Shown piece by piece: positions 1 through 5,985 of a stretch of 12,353 nt of DNA. A model generated the notes under the pieces. It did not search any database. It saw nothing but the letters and a program-made list of their open reading frames with translations, and was not told the DNA's origin. A program made the position numbers and the translations under genes. This DNA comes from an uncultured Clostridia bacterium. Its GTDB lineage: Bacteria > Bacillota > Clostridia > Oscillospirales > Ruminococcaceae. Numbering within the stretch: the stretch's first letter is position 1; each line of letters begins with the position of its first letter. The stretch is taken from the NCBI GenBank assembly GCA_947632425.1, contig CANRPG010000039.1, positions 1 to 12,353 on the forward strand. Direction: 5' to 3'.

Positions 1-2273
1 GCGGCAGGGATAGACGGGTCTATCTTCAAGCCGTCAAAGTCGGGTATAACGCCGAGAATGTACTGCGATACCGCAACAAAGTTCCACGCCGCCGTGCCCG
101 TCAGCCACGAGTTCTTAGCCTCGCCGAAACGCTTGGCGTCCTTGCCTGCTATCATCTGCGCGTAAACATACGGCTCAGTCCTGTGCAGGTCGGAATACTT
201 TTCCTCTCTGTAGGCAGGGGCTATCTTAGAATAATACTCGTAAGCCTTGTCGCCGTGACCTACAAACGCCTCAGCGCAGATTATCCACGCATTGTTGTGG
301 CAGAATATGCCTGCGTTTTCTTTGTAACCTGCCGGATATGTCGAAATTTCGCCGTATTCTATGTAATACTTTGTGAATGCAGGGTTGTTCAGCACAAGAC
401 CATGCTGGCTGTTGAGATACTTGTCAACGCTTGCCAAAGCCTTTATGTCAGCGCCGCTTTCCTTGCCAACGCCGCCCATTACAGCAAAGCCCTGCGGCTC
501 GATGAATATCTTGCCTTCTTCGCACTCTTTCGAGCCCATTTTTCTGCCAAAGTCGTCATACGCTCTTATGAACCACTCGCCGTCAAAGCCGAAGTCCATA
601 ATGTTCTTCTTCATCTTCTCTATCTCGGCTTTAGCTCTCTCTGCCTCGGCGGTGTCGCCTCTGCGAGCGCAAAGCTCGGCGTAGTTAGGGCCTGCATATG
701 TAAACAGCGCCGCTACGAATATAGACTCCGCAGTCTTTGAATACTTGTCCTCACCGTATTTTGGCGATGTAGAAGTCTGGAAGCTCTCGCCCGGGGTATC
801 AGAGAAGCATGAAAGGTTAATGCAGTCGTTCCAGTCGGCACGCATAGCAAGCGGCAGACCGTGAGGGCCTACATTCTCGCATACGTGATAGAAGCTCTGT
901 TTCAGGTGGTGCATAAGCGTCTGAGCGCGGCTCTCGTCGTTGTCGTAAGGCACCATTTCGTCAAGAATGGTATAGTCGCCCGTCTCTTTTATGTACTGCG
1001 CCGTAGAAAGTATCATCCACAGCGGATCGTCCGAGAAGTCGCCGCCTATCTCATCGTTGCCCTTTTTGGTAAGAGGCTGATATTGGTGATAGCAGCCGCC
1101 GTCTTCCAGCTGGGTCGCAGCAAGGTCGAGTATTCTCTCTCTTGCTCTTTCGGGTATCTGGTGAACGAAACCTAACAGGTCTTGGTTGGAATCTCTGAAG
1201 CCCATGCCTCTGCCTATGCCGCTTTCAAAGTACGATGCCGAACGCGACATATTAAATGTTACCATGCACTGATACTGGTTCCAGATGTTTACCATTCTGT
1301 TCATCTTGTCGTCGCAGGTGTTTACCGTGTACTTAGAAAGCAGAGCATTCCACATATCTTTAAGCTCAGCTAAGGCCTTGTCAGCCTTTTCGGTGGTGTC
1401 CATAGCTTTTATCATCTCATACGCCTTGGACTTGTTCATGCTGCCGTCTGCGTTCCACTTGTCCTTGCCGTTTTCAACATAACCGAGCAGGAAAACAAGC
1501 TCTTTGGTCTCGCCTGCCGCAAGGGTAATATCAAGGCAGTGAGAAGCTATCGGCGACCAGCCGTCAGCAACGGAATTGTTGGGCGCGCCTGCCATAACAG
1601 CCTGCGGATCTTCAAAACCGTTGTACAGACCCATAAACGTCTCTCTGTCGGTATCGTAGCCGCAGATATCAGCATTTACGGTATAGAAAGCAAAGTGGTC
1701 ACGGCGCTCTTTGTATTCCGTCTTGTGGAATATCGTAGAGCCCTCTATCTCAACTTCGCCCGTGTTGAAGTTTCTCTGGAAGTTCGTGGAGTCGTCCTGA
1801 GCGTTCCACAAACACCATTCTATAAACGAAAACAGCTTGAATGACTTAGCTTGATCCGACTTGTTCTTGATGATGACTTTCTGTACCTCGCCGTTGAAAT
1901 TCTGCGGTACAAAGAAAGTTATCTCGGCTTCGATCCCGTTCTTTTCGCCCTTTATAATGGTGTAGCCCATGCCGTGACGGCAGGAATACGCATCCAGTTC
2001 GGTCTTTACAGGCGACCAGCCGGGCGACCATACACACTCGCCGTCGTTTATGTAGAAGTATCTTCCGCCCATATCAACGGGAACATTGTTGTAGCGGTAG
2101 CGCGTTATCCTCCTCAGTCTTGCATCCTTGTAGAAGTGATAGCCTCCTGCCGTGTTGGAGATGAGTGAGAAAAACTCCTGCGTGCCCAGATAGTTTATCC
2201 ACGGGTAGGGAGTTTTCGGGTCGGTGATGACGTACTCCTTGTTCACGTCATCGAAGAAACCGAATTTCTTCAT
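1..2273 (-). CDS. cbpA: Cellobiose phosphorylase, GH94 (3' end beyond the window)
   Basis: Inverting GH94 phosphorylase that splits cellobiose with phosphate into glucose 1-phosphate and glucose in the cytoplasm, saving ATP after cellobiose uptake. Translation from 2273 gives 757 uninterrupted residues beginning MKKFGFFDDVNKEYVITDPK. Family hallmarks are the N-terminal WINYLGTQEFFSLISNTAGG stretch, the RYRYNNVPVD region, and the catalytic-domain motif RADWNDC near residues 478-484. By comparison with Cellvibrio CBP (Trp488-Asn489-Asp490), the general acid should be Asp483. No signal peptide is seen, as expected. Family members are about 800-820 residues, so roughly 50 C-terminal residues lie past the left edge. 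AGGTGG at 2281-2286, 7 nt upstream, supports the start. It is the last visible gene of an operon with the lipoprotein and epimerase genes. Cellodextrin or laminaribiose specificity cannot be excluded from sequence alone. Confidence 0.93.
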   Translation of the reverse strand, partial: MKKFGFFDDVNKEYVITDPKTPYPWINYLGTQEFFSLISNTAGGYHFYKDARLRRITRYRYNNVPVDMGGRYFYINDGECVWSPGWSPVKTELDAYSCRHGMGYTIIKGEKNGIEAEITFFVPQNFNGEVQKVIIKNKSDQAKSFKLFSFIEWCLWNAQDDSTNFQRNFNTGEVEIEGSTIFHKTEYKERRDHFAFYTVNADICGYDTDRETFMGLYNGFEDPQAVMAGAPNNSVADGWSPIASHCLDITLAAGETKELVFLLGYVENGKDKWNADGSMNKSKAYEMIKAMDTTEKADKALAELKDMWNALLSKYTVNTCDDKMNRMVNIWNQYQCMVTFNMSRSASYFESGIGRGMGFRDSNQDLLGFVHQIPERARERILDLAATQLEDGGCYHQYQPLTKKGNDEIGGDFSDDPLWMILSTAQYIKETGDYTILDEMVPYDNDESRAQTLMHHLKQSFYHVCENVGPHGLPLAMRADWNDCINLSCFSDTPGESFQTSTSPKYGEDKYSKTAESIFVAALFTYAGPNYAELCARRGDTAEAERAKAEIEKMKKNIMDFGFDGEWFIRAYDDFGRKMGSKECEEGKIFIEPQGFAVMGGVGKESGADIKALASVDKYLNSQHGLVLNNPAFTKYYIEYGEISTYPAGYKENAGIFCHNNAWIICAEAFVGHGDKAYEYYSKIAPAYREEKYSDLHRTEPYVYAQMIAGKDAKRFGEAKNSWLTGTAAWNFVAVSQYILGVIPDFDGLKIDPSIPA

Positions 2274-2325
2274 TAAAATTCCACCTTTCAGTTTTGTGTT
2301 TATTAGATTTTATAAGTCACATAGT

Positions 2326-2823
2326 TTAGTACAGCGTTTCTTCGCCGTTTATAGATACTCTGGTCACCTTTTCGCCCACAACTTCAACTTCGTATTCAAA
2401 GTCGGAATATCCGCGCTCGTCAAGGTTTGCATCTATAGCGTTGGAAAGCATGCTGCCGTCGCCGTTTTTGTAAACGCCGTCTTTTATAGTCGCGTGGTTG
2501 TTGTAAGCATCAGAAATAATATCTATAGCCATAGTGTGAAGTTCGTGAGCATCGGGCAGATCTATATCTTCCTCACTGCTGTCATCGGGCGAAGAGCTTT
2601 CTTCCTGCGAAGTTGTGGTTTCCTCCGCGGTAGTCTCTTCCGGTTCGCTGCTATCTTCTGCCGTGGTAGTGGTTTCAGCCTCCGAACTTTCATCAGCCTG
2701 CGAGCTTTCTACAACCGTATCGGGCGCAGAAGTCTCAGCCCTTGAAGAAGATGGTTCGTCACTATGGCACGCCGCCAGCGTAAAGCACAGGCAAACGCAC
2801 ATAGCCAGTATTGCCTTTTTCAT
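2326..2823 (-). CDS. Acidic Ser/Glu/Thr-rich lipoprotein of unknown function
   Basis: A 165-residue predicted lipoprotein. The N-terminus (MKKAILAMCVCLCFTLAAC) is a typical lipoprotein signal with lipobox LAAC, so processing should leave Cys19 lipidated on the outer face of the membrane. Residues about 22-90 form a low-complexity linker of Ser, Glu, Thr and Asp, as in extracellular tethers. The remaining 75 or so residues (from DLPDAHELHTMAIDII to the C-terminal SINGEETLY) look like a small folded domain that I do not recognise. A strong ribosome binding site (AAAGGAG) precedes the start. It lies between the epimerase gene (33-nt gap) and cellobiose phosphorylase (52-nt gap), with no terminator seen, so it is probably co-transcribed. 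A role in sugar capture or sensing at the surface is only an inference from context. Confidence 0.85.
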   Translation of the reverse strand: MKKAILAMCVCLCFTLAACHSDEPSSSRAETSAPDTVVESSQADESSEAETTTTAEDSSEPEETTAEETTTSQEESSSPDDSSEEDIDLPDAHELHTMAIDIISDAYNNHATIKDGVYKNGDGSMLSNAIDANLDERGYSDFEYEVEVVGEKVTRVSINGEETLY

Positions 2824-2856
2824 ATTGTTCTCCTTTCGATTTCTTTTTCTGTATCT

Positions 2857-3864
2857 CTATCTTGTAGCAAAGCTTTGCCAGCAGGTATATTTTTCACCCT
2901 TTGCAAGCTCTGTATATCCCGTCACCTCACGCGGCAGACTAAGATTTGCACAGTTTATCATAGCCGTCATCGGTTCGGGGCAGAAGTAGCCGTTCACACC
3001 CTTATCATTCCACATATTCCAGAATCTATACTCGGGCGAAACTTCGTTTATTATCATTCTTCCCGTGCCGACGTCAGTTGTAACAGCCCCGTTGAAAGGC
3101 TTGCCGTCAAGTTCGTTCATGCAGGCGGTGTACATATCGTTGTCAATATCCTGCAAAACGGGGTGCATATCGCCGTTTTTATACTGCATATCTCTCTCGT
3201 CGAGATCTAAAAGTCTCTCCGTCGGCAGTGAACGCTCATTTAGCTCGCACTTTTTCTCCGCAGCAACGCGCAGACGCATATCCTCCTGCTTGCCGCCATT
3301 TACTATAGGCGCGTTTATGCAGGTGTGCGTGCAAAGCGATACGGGCAGCATCTTGTCCGAAAAATTTTCAAGCTCGATGTCCTGTCTCAGCCCCTCTGCC
3401 GAGAGTGTGTAAGTGTAGGTAAGCCTGAATTTCAGCGGCATTGACTTGAACATATCGTCGCTTTCGTCAAACGTGTAGCCAAGCGCTATAACAGCCTTGC
3501 CGCCCTCCGCGCTTGTTGATATCACTTCATGCTCCCTCTCATGTACCCAGCCGTGAATGCAGTTGCCAAGCTTAGGCTCGTTTATCGGGAACTTGTAGCA
3601 GCCGTCGGAAGTTTTAAGCACGCCACCGTCAAATCTGTTTGGCAGATAAAGTGTAGGCAGACCCCACAGCACGCGGGATTCTTGTATCTGCTCAAGCGTG
3701 CAGTCGTCTCTGCAGCGGAATATCTCCATATCCAGCTTCTCGTCCCTCATGCGCATAACGTCGCCGCCCAGAGCGGGCACAACAACGCATGAATATTTAT
3801 CGGCTCTCAGCTCATATGCCTTGAGACCCTTGAAAGTAGTTTCGTTGCAGACAGCTTGTGACAT
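2857..3864 (-). CDS. Aldose 1-epimerase (mutarotase) family protein
   Basis: A 335-residue protein of the galactose mutarotase-like beta-sandwich family, which interconverts alpha and beta anomers of free aldoses. Signatures in order, numbered from this start, are LPNRFDGG (Asn76-Arg77, the usual N-R substrate pair), IHGW (His104), HTCIN (His180 to Asn184, the place of the HxYFN motif with its catalytic His), and CPEPMTAMINCANL (Glu297, the family's catalytic base). Start choice: an ATG at 3888 is in frame, but it sits at the predicted transcription start with no ribosome binding site. The ATG at 3864 has GGAGG at 3873-3877, 8 nt upstream. As first gene of the cellobiose operon it may equilibrate the glucose or cellobiose anomers used or produced by the phosphorylase. 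The family also includes paralogues of unknown substrate, so I give no symbol. Confidence 0.85.
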   Translation of the reverse strand: MSQAVCNETTFKGLKAYELRADKYSCVVVPALGGDVMRMRDEKLDMEIFRCRDDCTLEQIQESRVLWGLPTLYLPNRFDGGVLKTSDGCYKFPINEPKLGNCIHGWVHEREHEVISTSAEGGKAVIALGYTFDESDDMFKSMPLKFRLTYTYTLSAEGLRQDIELENFSDKMLPVSLCTHTCINAPIVNGGKQEDMRLRVAAEKKCELNERSLPTERLLDLDERDMQYKNGDMHPVLQDIDNDMYTACMNELDGKPFNGAVTTDVGTGRMIINEVSPEYRFWNMWNDKGVNGYFCPEPMTAMINCANLSLPREVTGYTELAKGEKYTCWQSFATR

Positions 3865-3896
3865 TTTATTTTCCTCCAATAAGTTCATATATTAAA

Positions 3897-3925
3897 AGTA
3901 TAACACACATATATCAAATTGTCCA
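3897..3925 (-). promoter_or_regulatory. Sigma-A promoter of the epimerase-lipoprotein-cbpA operon
   Basis: Read on the minus strand, TGGACA (3920-3925) is followed by a 17-nt spacer and TATACT (3897-3902), each one base off consensus. Predicted initiation near 3890 gives a leader of about 25 nt and supports 3864 as the true start of the first gene. Confidence 0.75.
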
Positions 3926-4090
3926 GTGATTTTTTGAAATTCGATAAGATTTTTGTGAAAATTAAACTAATCGCGCACGCCGTTATTATAAATAAGATAC
4001 ATCGCGGCGTATAAAAGGGAGCAAACAGGCAAGAATAGCAACAGGCGGCAAAAGAAAACGCCGCAAATTTTAAAGAAAGAGAGTGAAAAT

Positions 4091-4315
4091 ATGCTTGATA
4101 AAATAGCGCTTCTTCTGCTGATAATAGGCGGCATAAACTGGGGGCTGGTGGGAATATTCCAGTTTGACCTCGTGGCGTTCATTTTCGGCGGCTCGGCAGC
4201 GATAGTCAGCAGGATAATCTACACACTGGTAGCAATATCCGCCATATGGTGCGTGTCGCTGTTCTTCAAGGACAACGAAATGGTAGAAGAGACAAGTTCT
4301 TCAAAAAACTACTGA
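4091..4315 (+). CDS. DUF378 family small membrane protein
   Basis: A 74-residue protein with two predicted membrane segments (about residues 5-24 and 38-60) and a short polar, acidic C-terminal tail. The first segment and loop carry the family signature GGINWGLVGIFQFDLVAFIFGG, seen in DUF378/YuzA-like proteins of Firmicutes; their function is not known. The start is preceded by a purine-rich AAAGAAAGAGAGTG stretch, a weaker ribosome binding site than most in this window. The 5' leader carries a small hairpin (GCGGC at 4045-4049 with GCCGC at 4060-4064). The gene is divergent from the cellobiose operon. I could not pick a confident promoter, and no intrinsic terminator is visible after the stop. 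Confidence 0.85.
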   Translation: MLDKIALLLLIIGGINWGLVGIFQFDLVAFIFGGSAAIVSRIIYTLVAISAIWCVSLFFKDNEMVEETSSSKNY

Positions 4316-4417
4316 TAACTTACAATTGACAGTCTGCCGCAAAACCGCAGAGAAAATTTGCAGCGGGCAAAATATCGGGTAAATTTCACCAATAAAGCAC
4401 ACTAAATTATGTGCACT

Positions 4418-4483
4418 ATGCCGAAAAAACAGCTTGTTTTGAAAAACAGACCGCTTTTTTCTTGACATTTTGCTCTCGGCATA
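4418..4483. promoter_or_regulatory. Inverted repeat overlapping the small RNA promoter
   Basis: TATGCCGA at 4418-4425 and its exact complement TCGGCATA at 4476-4483 are 50 nt apart. The right half lies inside the -35/-10 spacer of the promoter at 4462-4490. This could be a split operator for a looping repressor, or chance; only the repeat itself is seen. The preceding stretch 4316-4417 shows no gene and no clear terminator. Confidence 0.3.
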
Positions 4484-4490
4484 ATATAAT
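4462..4490 (+). promoter_or_regulatory. Perfect-consensus sigma-A promoter of the small RNA
   Basis: TTGACA (4462-4467), a 17-nt spacer and TATAAT (4485-4490) match the housekeeping consensus at every position. Initiation is expected near G4497. No protein gene with a ribosome binding site follows before a terminator at 4608. Confidence 0.85.
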
Positions 4491-4496
4491 AACTAT

Positions 4497-4608
4497 GGTG
4501 TCTGATAACCGATATGTTATCGGCAGACATTCGTTTTGTTGTCTCCTTTCTTTTGTTCTACACATATTTCATTTTATTTTTGGCAGGATACATTCCTGCC
4601 ACTTTTTT
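4497..4608 (+). ncRNA. Candidate intergenic small RNA with anti-Shine-Dalgarno tract
   Basis: About 112 nt between a perfect promoter and an intrinsic terminator. Its architecture is typical of a trans-acting small RNA. A 5' hairpin (4499-4529) has an outer stem TGTCTG/CAGACA and an inner stem CCGATA/TATCGG with a TGT loop, joined by an ATAA bulge. A long U-rich and apparently unpaired middle (4530-4580) follows, then the terminator hairpin. The middle contains CTCCTTTCT at 4543-4551, the same nine bases as the anti-Shine-Dalgarno end of Firmicutes 16S rRNA, so it could pair with ribosome binding sites and block translation. The only ORF through it starts at the ATG at 4495, at or before the transcription start, with no ribosome binding site. 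I do not recognise a known RNA family. The evidence is structural only; expression is inferred. Confidence 0.65.
4581..4608 (+). terminator. Intrinsic terminator of the small RNA
   Basis: TGGCAGGA (4581-4588), loop TACA/T (4589-4593) and TCCTGCCA (4594-4601) form an 8-bp GC-rich stem, followed after one C by six T residues (4603-4608). Confidence 0.85.
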
Positions 4609-5140
4609 CTATTAGAAGCAAGATAACGAGAGGCAAGAGGCAAGAGGTTGGTGTGGCAGCGTTCGTGCGTTGTTTTTTATTTTGCGTATTATTTGCGCTT
4701 ACGCGCAGCCTGCGGAGCTGTTCACCGCTCACAGTACGCAAAGGTTAAAAAACCTGTCAAGAAATTAAAAGTTTTCGATCGACCCTTTTTCAAAAGGGTC
4801 GTCAAGGTCGCAGCGTATGCAAGCATACGCCGATGAAACCCTCGTCGCCGTCCGCAGACGGCGAAATCCCCATACGATAAGCGCTCTGCAAGAGGTGAAT
4901 TTCAAAATAGTCCGGTGGACTATTTTGAAAGAGGGCAGCGGTCGCTGGCGACCGCGGGAAGAATTATTTCGCCCCCAAAATTTAAAGCGAAATAATTCTT
5001 CTGGCGTTCCCTACGGGAACGCTGTGCTCTTGCAAGAGAGAGCCTCTCCTATGAAAAGACCTTGGCTTTCTTTCCTGCGCGCGCTTGCGTGCGCAACAGC
5101 TTTGTAAAAATTTCCAACATCTTGCCTCTCGTTATCTTGC
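4609..5140. repeat. Non-coding element bounded by 21-bp inverted repeats (element A)
   Basis: A 21-nt sequence at 4618-4638, starting GCAAGATAACGAG, recurs exactly as its reverse complement at 5120-5140. The arms extend inward if one heptamer (GGCAAGA) is allowed as extra on the left: both then continue to a GTTGG (left GGTTGG, right TGTTGG). The left arm continues a run of heptamers from 4613: TAGAAGC, a degenerate AAGATAAC, GAGAGGC, AAGAGGC, AAGAGGT. Between the arms lie at least ten perfect or near-perfect hairpins and no supported gene. There is no transposase, and I see no target-site duplication. It could be a non-autonomous mobile element or a structured RNA gene. Confidence 0.75.
4681..5095. 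other. Chain of consecutive perfect hairpins
   Basis: Stems in order: TTTGCGTA 4681-4688 with TACGCAAA 4735-4742, enclosing TGCGC/GCGCA 4694-4707; CGACCCTTTT/AAAAGGGTCG 4780-4801; GCGTATGC/GCATACGC 4813-4830; TCGCCGTC/GACGGCGA 4845-4864; a 14-bp stem 4900-4930 (TTTCAAAATAGTCC, GGT loop); GCGGTCGC/GCGACCGC 4938-4955; a 15-bp stem 4958-5001 (GAAGAATTATTTCGC, 14-nt loop); GCGTTCCC/GGGAACGC 5004-5022; palindrome CTCTTGCAAGAG 5027-5038; and TGCGC...GCGCA 5076-5095 with one G.U pair. Most loops are 2-4 nt. The stems differ from one another, so this is neither a tandem repeat nor a CRISPR array. The 96-codon frame through 4817-5107 has no ribosome binding site and merely reads through the palindromes. 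Confidence 0.8.
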
Positions 5141-5228
5141 ATCTGGTAGCTGCGCCTCTCCTAGTTGTAGCATATAGCTCTTTTGCCTGCGCGTGCTATT
5201 GTTCAGTGGCATCTGCTTCTATACAGTA

Positions 5229-5257
5229 TTGACATCAGCCGCCGTGAGTGGTAAAAT
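5229..5257 (+). promoter_or_regulatory. Sigma-A promoter of the small two-gene operon
   Basis: TTGACA (5229-5234), 17-nt spacer, TAAAAT (5252-5257). Initiation near 5264 leaves a short leader carrying AAGGAGG at 5276-5282. The interval 5141-5228 shows no feature I can support. Confidence 0.8.
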
Positions 5258-5289
5258 CAGTACAGTAAGTAATATAAGGAGGCGGTCAA

Positions 5290-5535
5290 ATGATAAGTTT
5301 GGAAAGTATAAAAAAGTACAGAAAAGTTTTCAACACCGACAGTTGTGCATACAACGAACCGGGATATGGAGAAGTAATTGTCACTGATGATGAACACCAT
5401 GTTTCGTATATCGGCACACGAAAAGAGACTGACGAAGAGTTTCTTGACCGCATAGAAAGAAGCCTGAAGGCAGGCAGAAACCTTTTTTATGAGGAATATC
5501 AAAAACTCGTTTATGAAGAAGGCTGGATATATTAA
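5290..5535 (+). CDS. Small acidic hypothetical protein, 81 residues
   Basis: Not recognised. The protein begins MISLESIKKYRKVFNTDSC and is soluble and acidic, with no signal peptide or membrane segment. The first half looks like short beta strands (EVIVTDDEHHVSYIG). The second half looks like amphipathic helix (DEEFLDRIERSLKAGRNLFYEEYQKLVYEEG), ending in GWIY. Evidence that it is real: a good promoter at 5229-5257, a full AAGGAGG ribosome binding site 7 nt before the ATG, and a second small gene only 15 nt downstream sharing a terminator. The last part of the helix, rich in Tyr and Glu, could be a protein contact surface, but nothing in the sequence points to a specific function. Confidence 0.75.
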   Translation: MISLESIKKYRKVFNTDSCAYNEPGYGEVIVTDDEHHVSYIGTRKETDEEFLDRIERSLKAGRNLFYEEYQKLVYEEGWIY

Positions 5536-5550
5536 GAAAAGAGGCATGGC

Positions 5551-5742
5551 ATGACAAGTGAAGATATTAAAAATATGAGAGAGCTTGACGAAGCTGCTGA
5601 AAAAGCCGGGGGATTTACCTCTCCTGTTTCGCCAGATGATATTCATTATGATTATCGCGGCATAAGCCGATATTGCAAGGAAAAAGGAATCGAGCCCGTT
5701 GATATGACGATCCGCGAGCTCAATATGTTTATAATTGAATAA
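5551..5742 (+). CDS. Small hypothetical protein, 63 residues
   Basis: Second gene of the two-gene operon, 15 nt after the first, with GAGG at 5541-5544, 6 nt before the ATG. The C-terminal part, SRYCKEKGIEPVDMTIRELN, resembles short conserved tails I have seen in hypothetical proteins of clostridia (RYCKEKGI followed by a D-x-T-x-x-E-L helix start). I cannot attach a named family or function to it. The protein is cytoplasmic by composition. A weak hairpin follows the stop (AACCGTC 5749-5755 with GGCGGTT 5763-5769, then CTCTATT), and a strong terminator lies at 5817-5839. A toxin-antitoxin pair is possible from the layout, but neither protein shows a toxin or DNA-binding motif. Confidence 0.7.
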   Translation: MTSEDIKNMRELDEAAEKAGGFTSPVSPDDIHYDYRGISRYCKEKGIEPVDMTIRELNMFIIE

Positions 5743-5775
5743 GCCTGAAACCGTCTGAATAAGGCGGTTCTCTAT

Positions 5776-5810
5776 TAGAAGTTAGAAGTGAGAGGTTAGA
5801 AGTTAGAAGT
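5776..5810 (+). repeat. Heptamer array, five units (TAGAAGT/GAGAGGT)
   Basis: Five back-to-back 7-mers: TAGAAGT, TAGAAGT, GAGAGGT, TAGAAGT, TAGAAGT. They lie between the stop codon of the upstream gene and its terminator, so they would be in the mRNA 3' UTR as a purine-rich tract. The 11 nt at the left border, TCTATTAGAAG (5771-5781), also occur at 4608-4618, at the left edge of element A. Confidence 0.8.
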
Positions 5811-5816
5811 GGTTTT

Positions 5817-5843
5817 ATCGGCGTTTGCGCCGATTTTTTATTT
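5817..5843 (+). terminator. Intrinsic terminator of the small two-gene operon
   Basis: ATCGGCG (5817-5823), loop TTTG, CGCCGAT (5828-5834), then TTTTTATTT: a 7-bp stem with a T-tract, oriented for the plus strand. Confidence 0.85.
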
Positions 5844-5949
5844 CTGCGGTTCAGAGAGAAGCAAGAGGCAAGAAAACGCTTTTTATACCTTGCGCGAACT
5901 TTTAAAAATGCTCATCTTGCCTCTTGCCTCTAAATCAAAACCGCAGAAA
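5841..5949. repeat. Nested inverted repeats between two opposing terminators (element B core)
   Basis: Outer pair: TTTCTGCGGTT (5841-5851) with AACCGCAGAAA (5939-5949). Inner pair: GCAAGAGGCAAGA (5861-5873) with TCTTGCCTCTTGC (5915-5927), extendable to 17 nt with one mismatch. The 17-mer AGAGGCAAGAGGCAAGA, present here as the complement of 5915-5931, is also at 4629-4645 in element A. No gene is seen inside. Confidence 0.75.
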
Positions 5950-5982
5950 AAACGGCTTTGCTCAAATGCAGCAAAACCGTTT
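5947..5982 (-). terminator. Intrinsic terminator of the DUF896-WYL-repeat protein operon
   Basis: On the minus strand, AAACGGTTTTGCT and AGCAAAGCCGTTT (plus-strand 5970-5982 and 5950-5962) pair over 13 bp with one G.U wobble and a 7-nt loop. A run of T residues follows (A-tract 5947-5952 on the plus strand). It lies about 30 nt past the stop at 6011-6013. Confidence 0.8.
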
Positions 5983-5985
5983 CTG

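Noticed and set aside
2287..2325. Separate promoter for cellobiose phosphorylase
   Set aside because: A TATAAA-like box exists on the minus strand, but no acceptable -35 lies at proper distance. Read-through from the operon promoter explains expression.
3865..3888. Upstream ATG for the epimerase gene at 3888
   Set aside because: It falls at the predicted transcription start without a ribosome binding site. The ATG at 3864 has GGAGG at correct spacing.
4411..4626. 71-codon frame across the small RNA
   Set aside because: It spans the promoter and the terminator hairpin, so it cannot be a normal coding region; there is no ribosome binding site.
4681..5095. CRISPR array
   Set aside because: The palindromes differ in sequence and length, and there are no equal spacers, no repeated unit and no cas gene.
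4817..5107. 96-codon frame in the hairpin chain
   Set aside because: It has no ribosome binding site or promoter, and its sequence is only the translation of successive palindromes. Frames like this arise easily in repeat elements.
4609..5140. Insertion sequence with transposase
   Set aside because: The inverted termini look like one, but there is no transposase frame and no visible target-site duplication. Called only as a repeat element.
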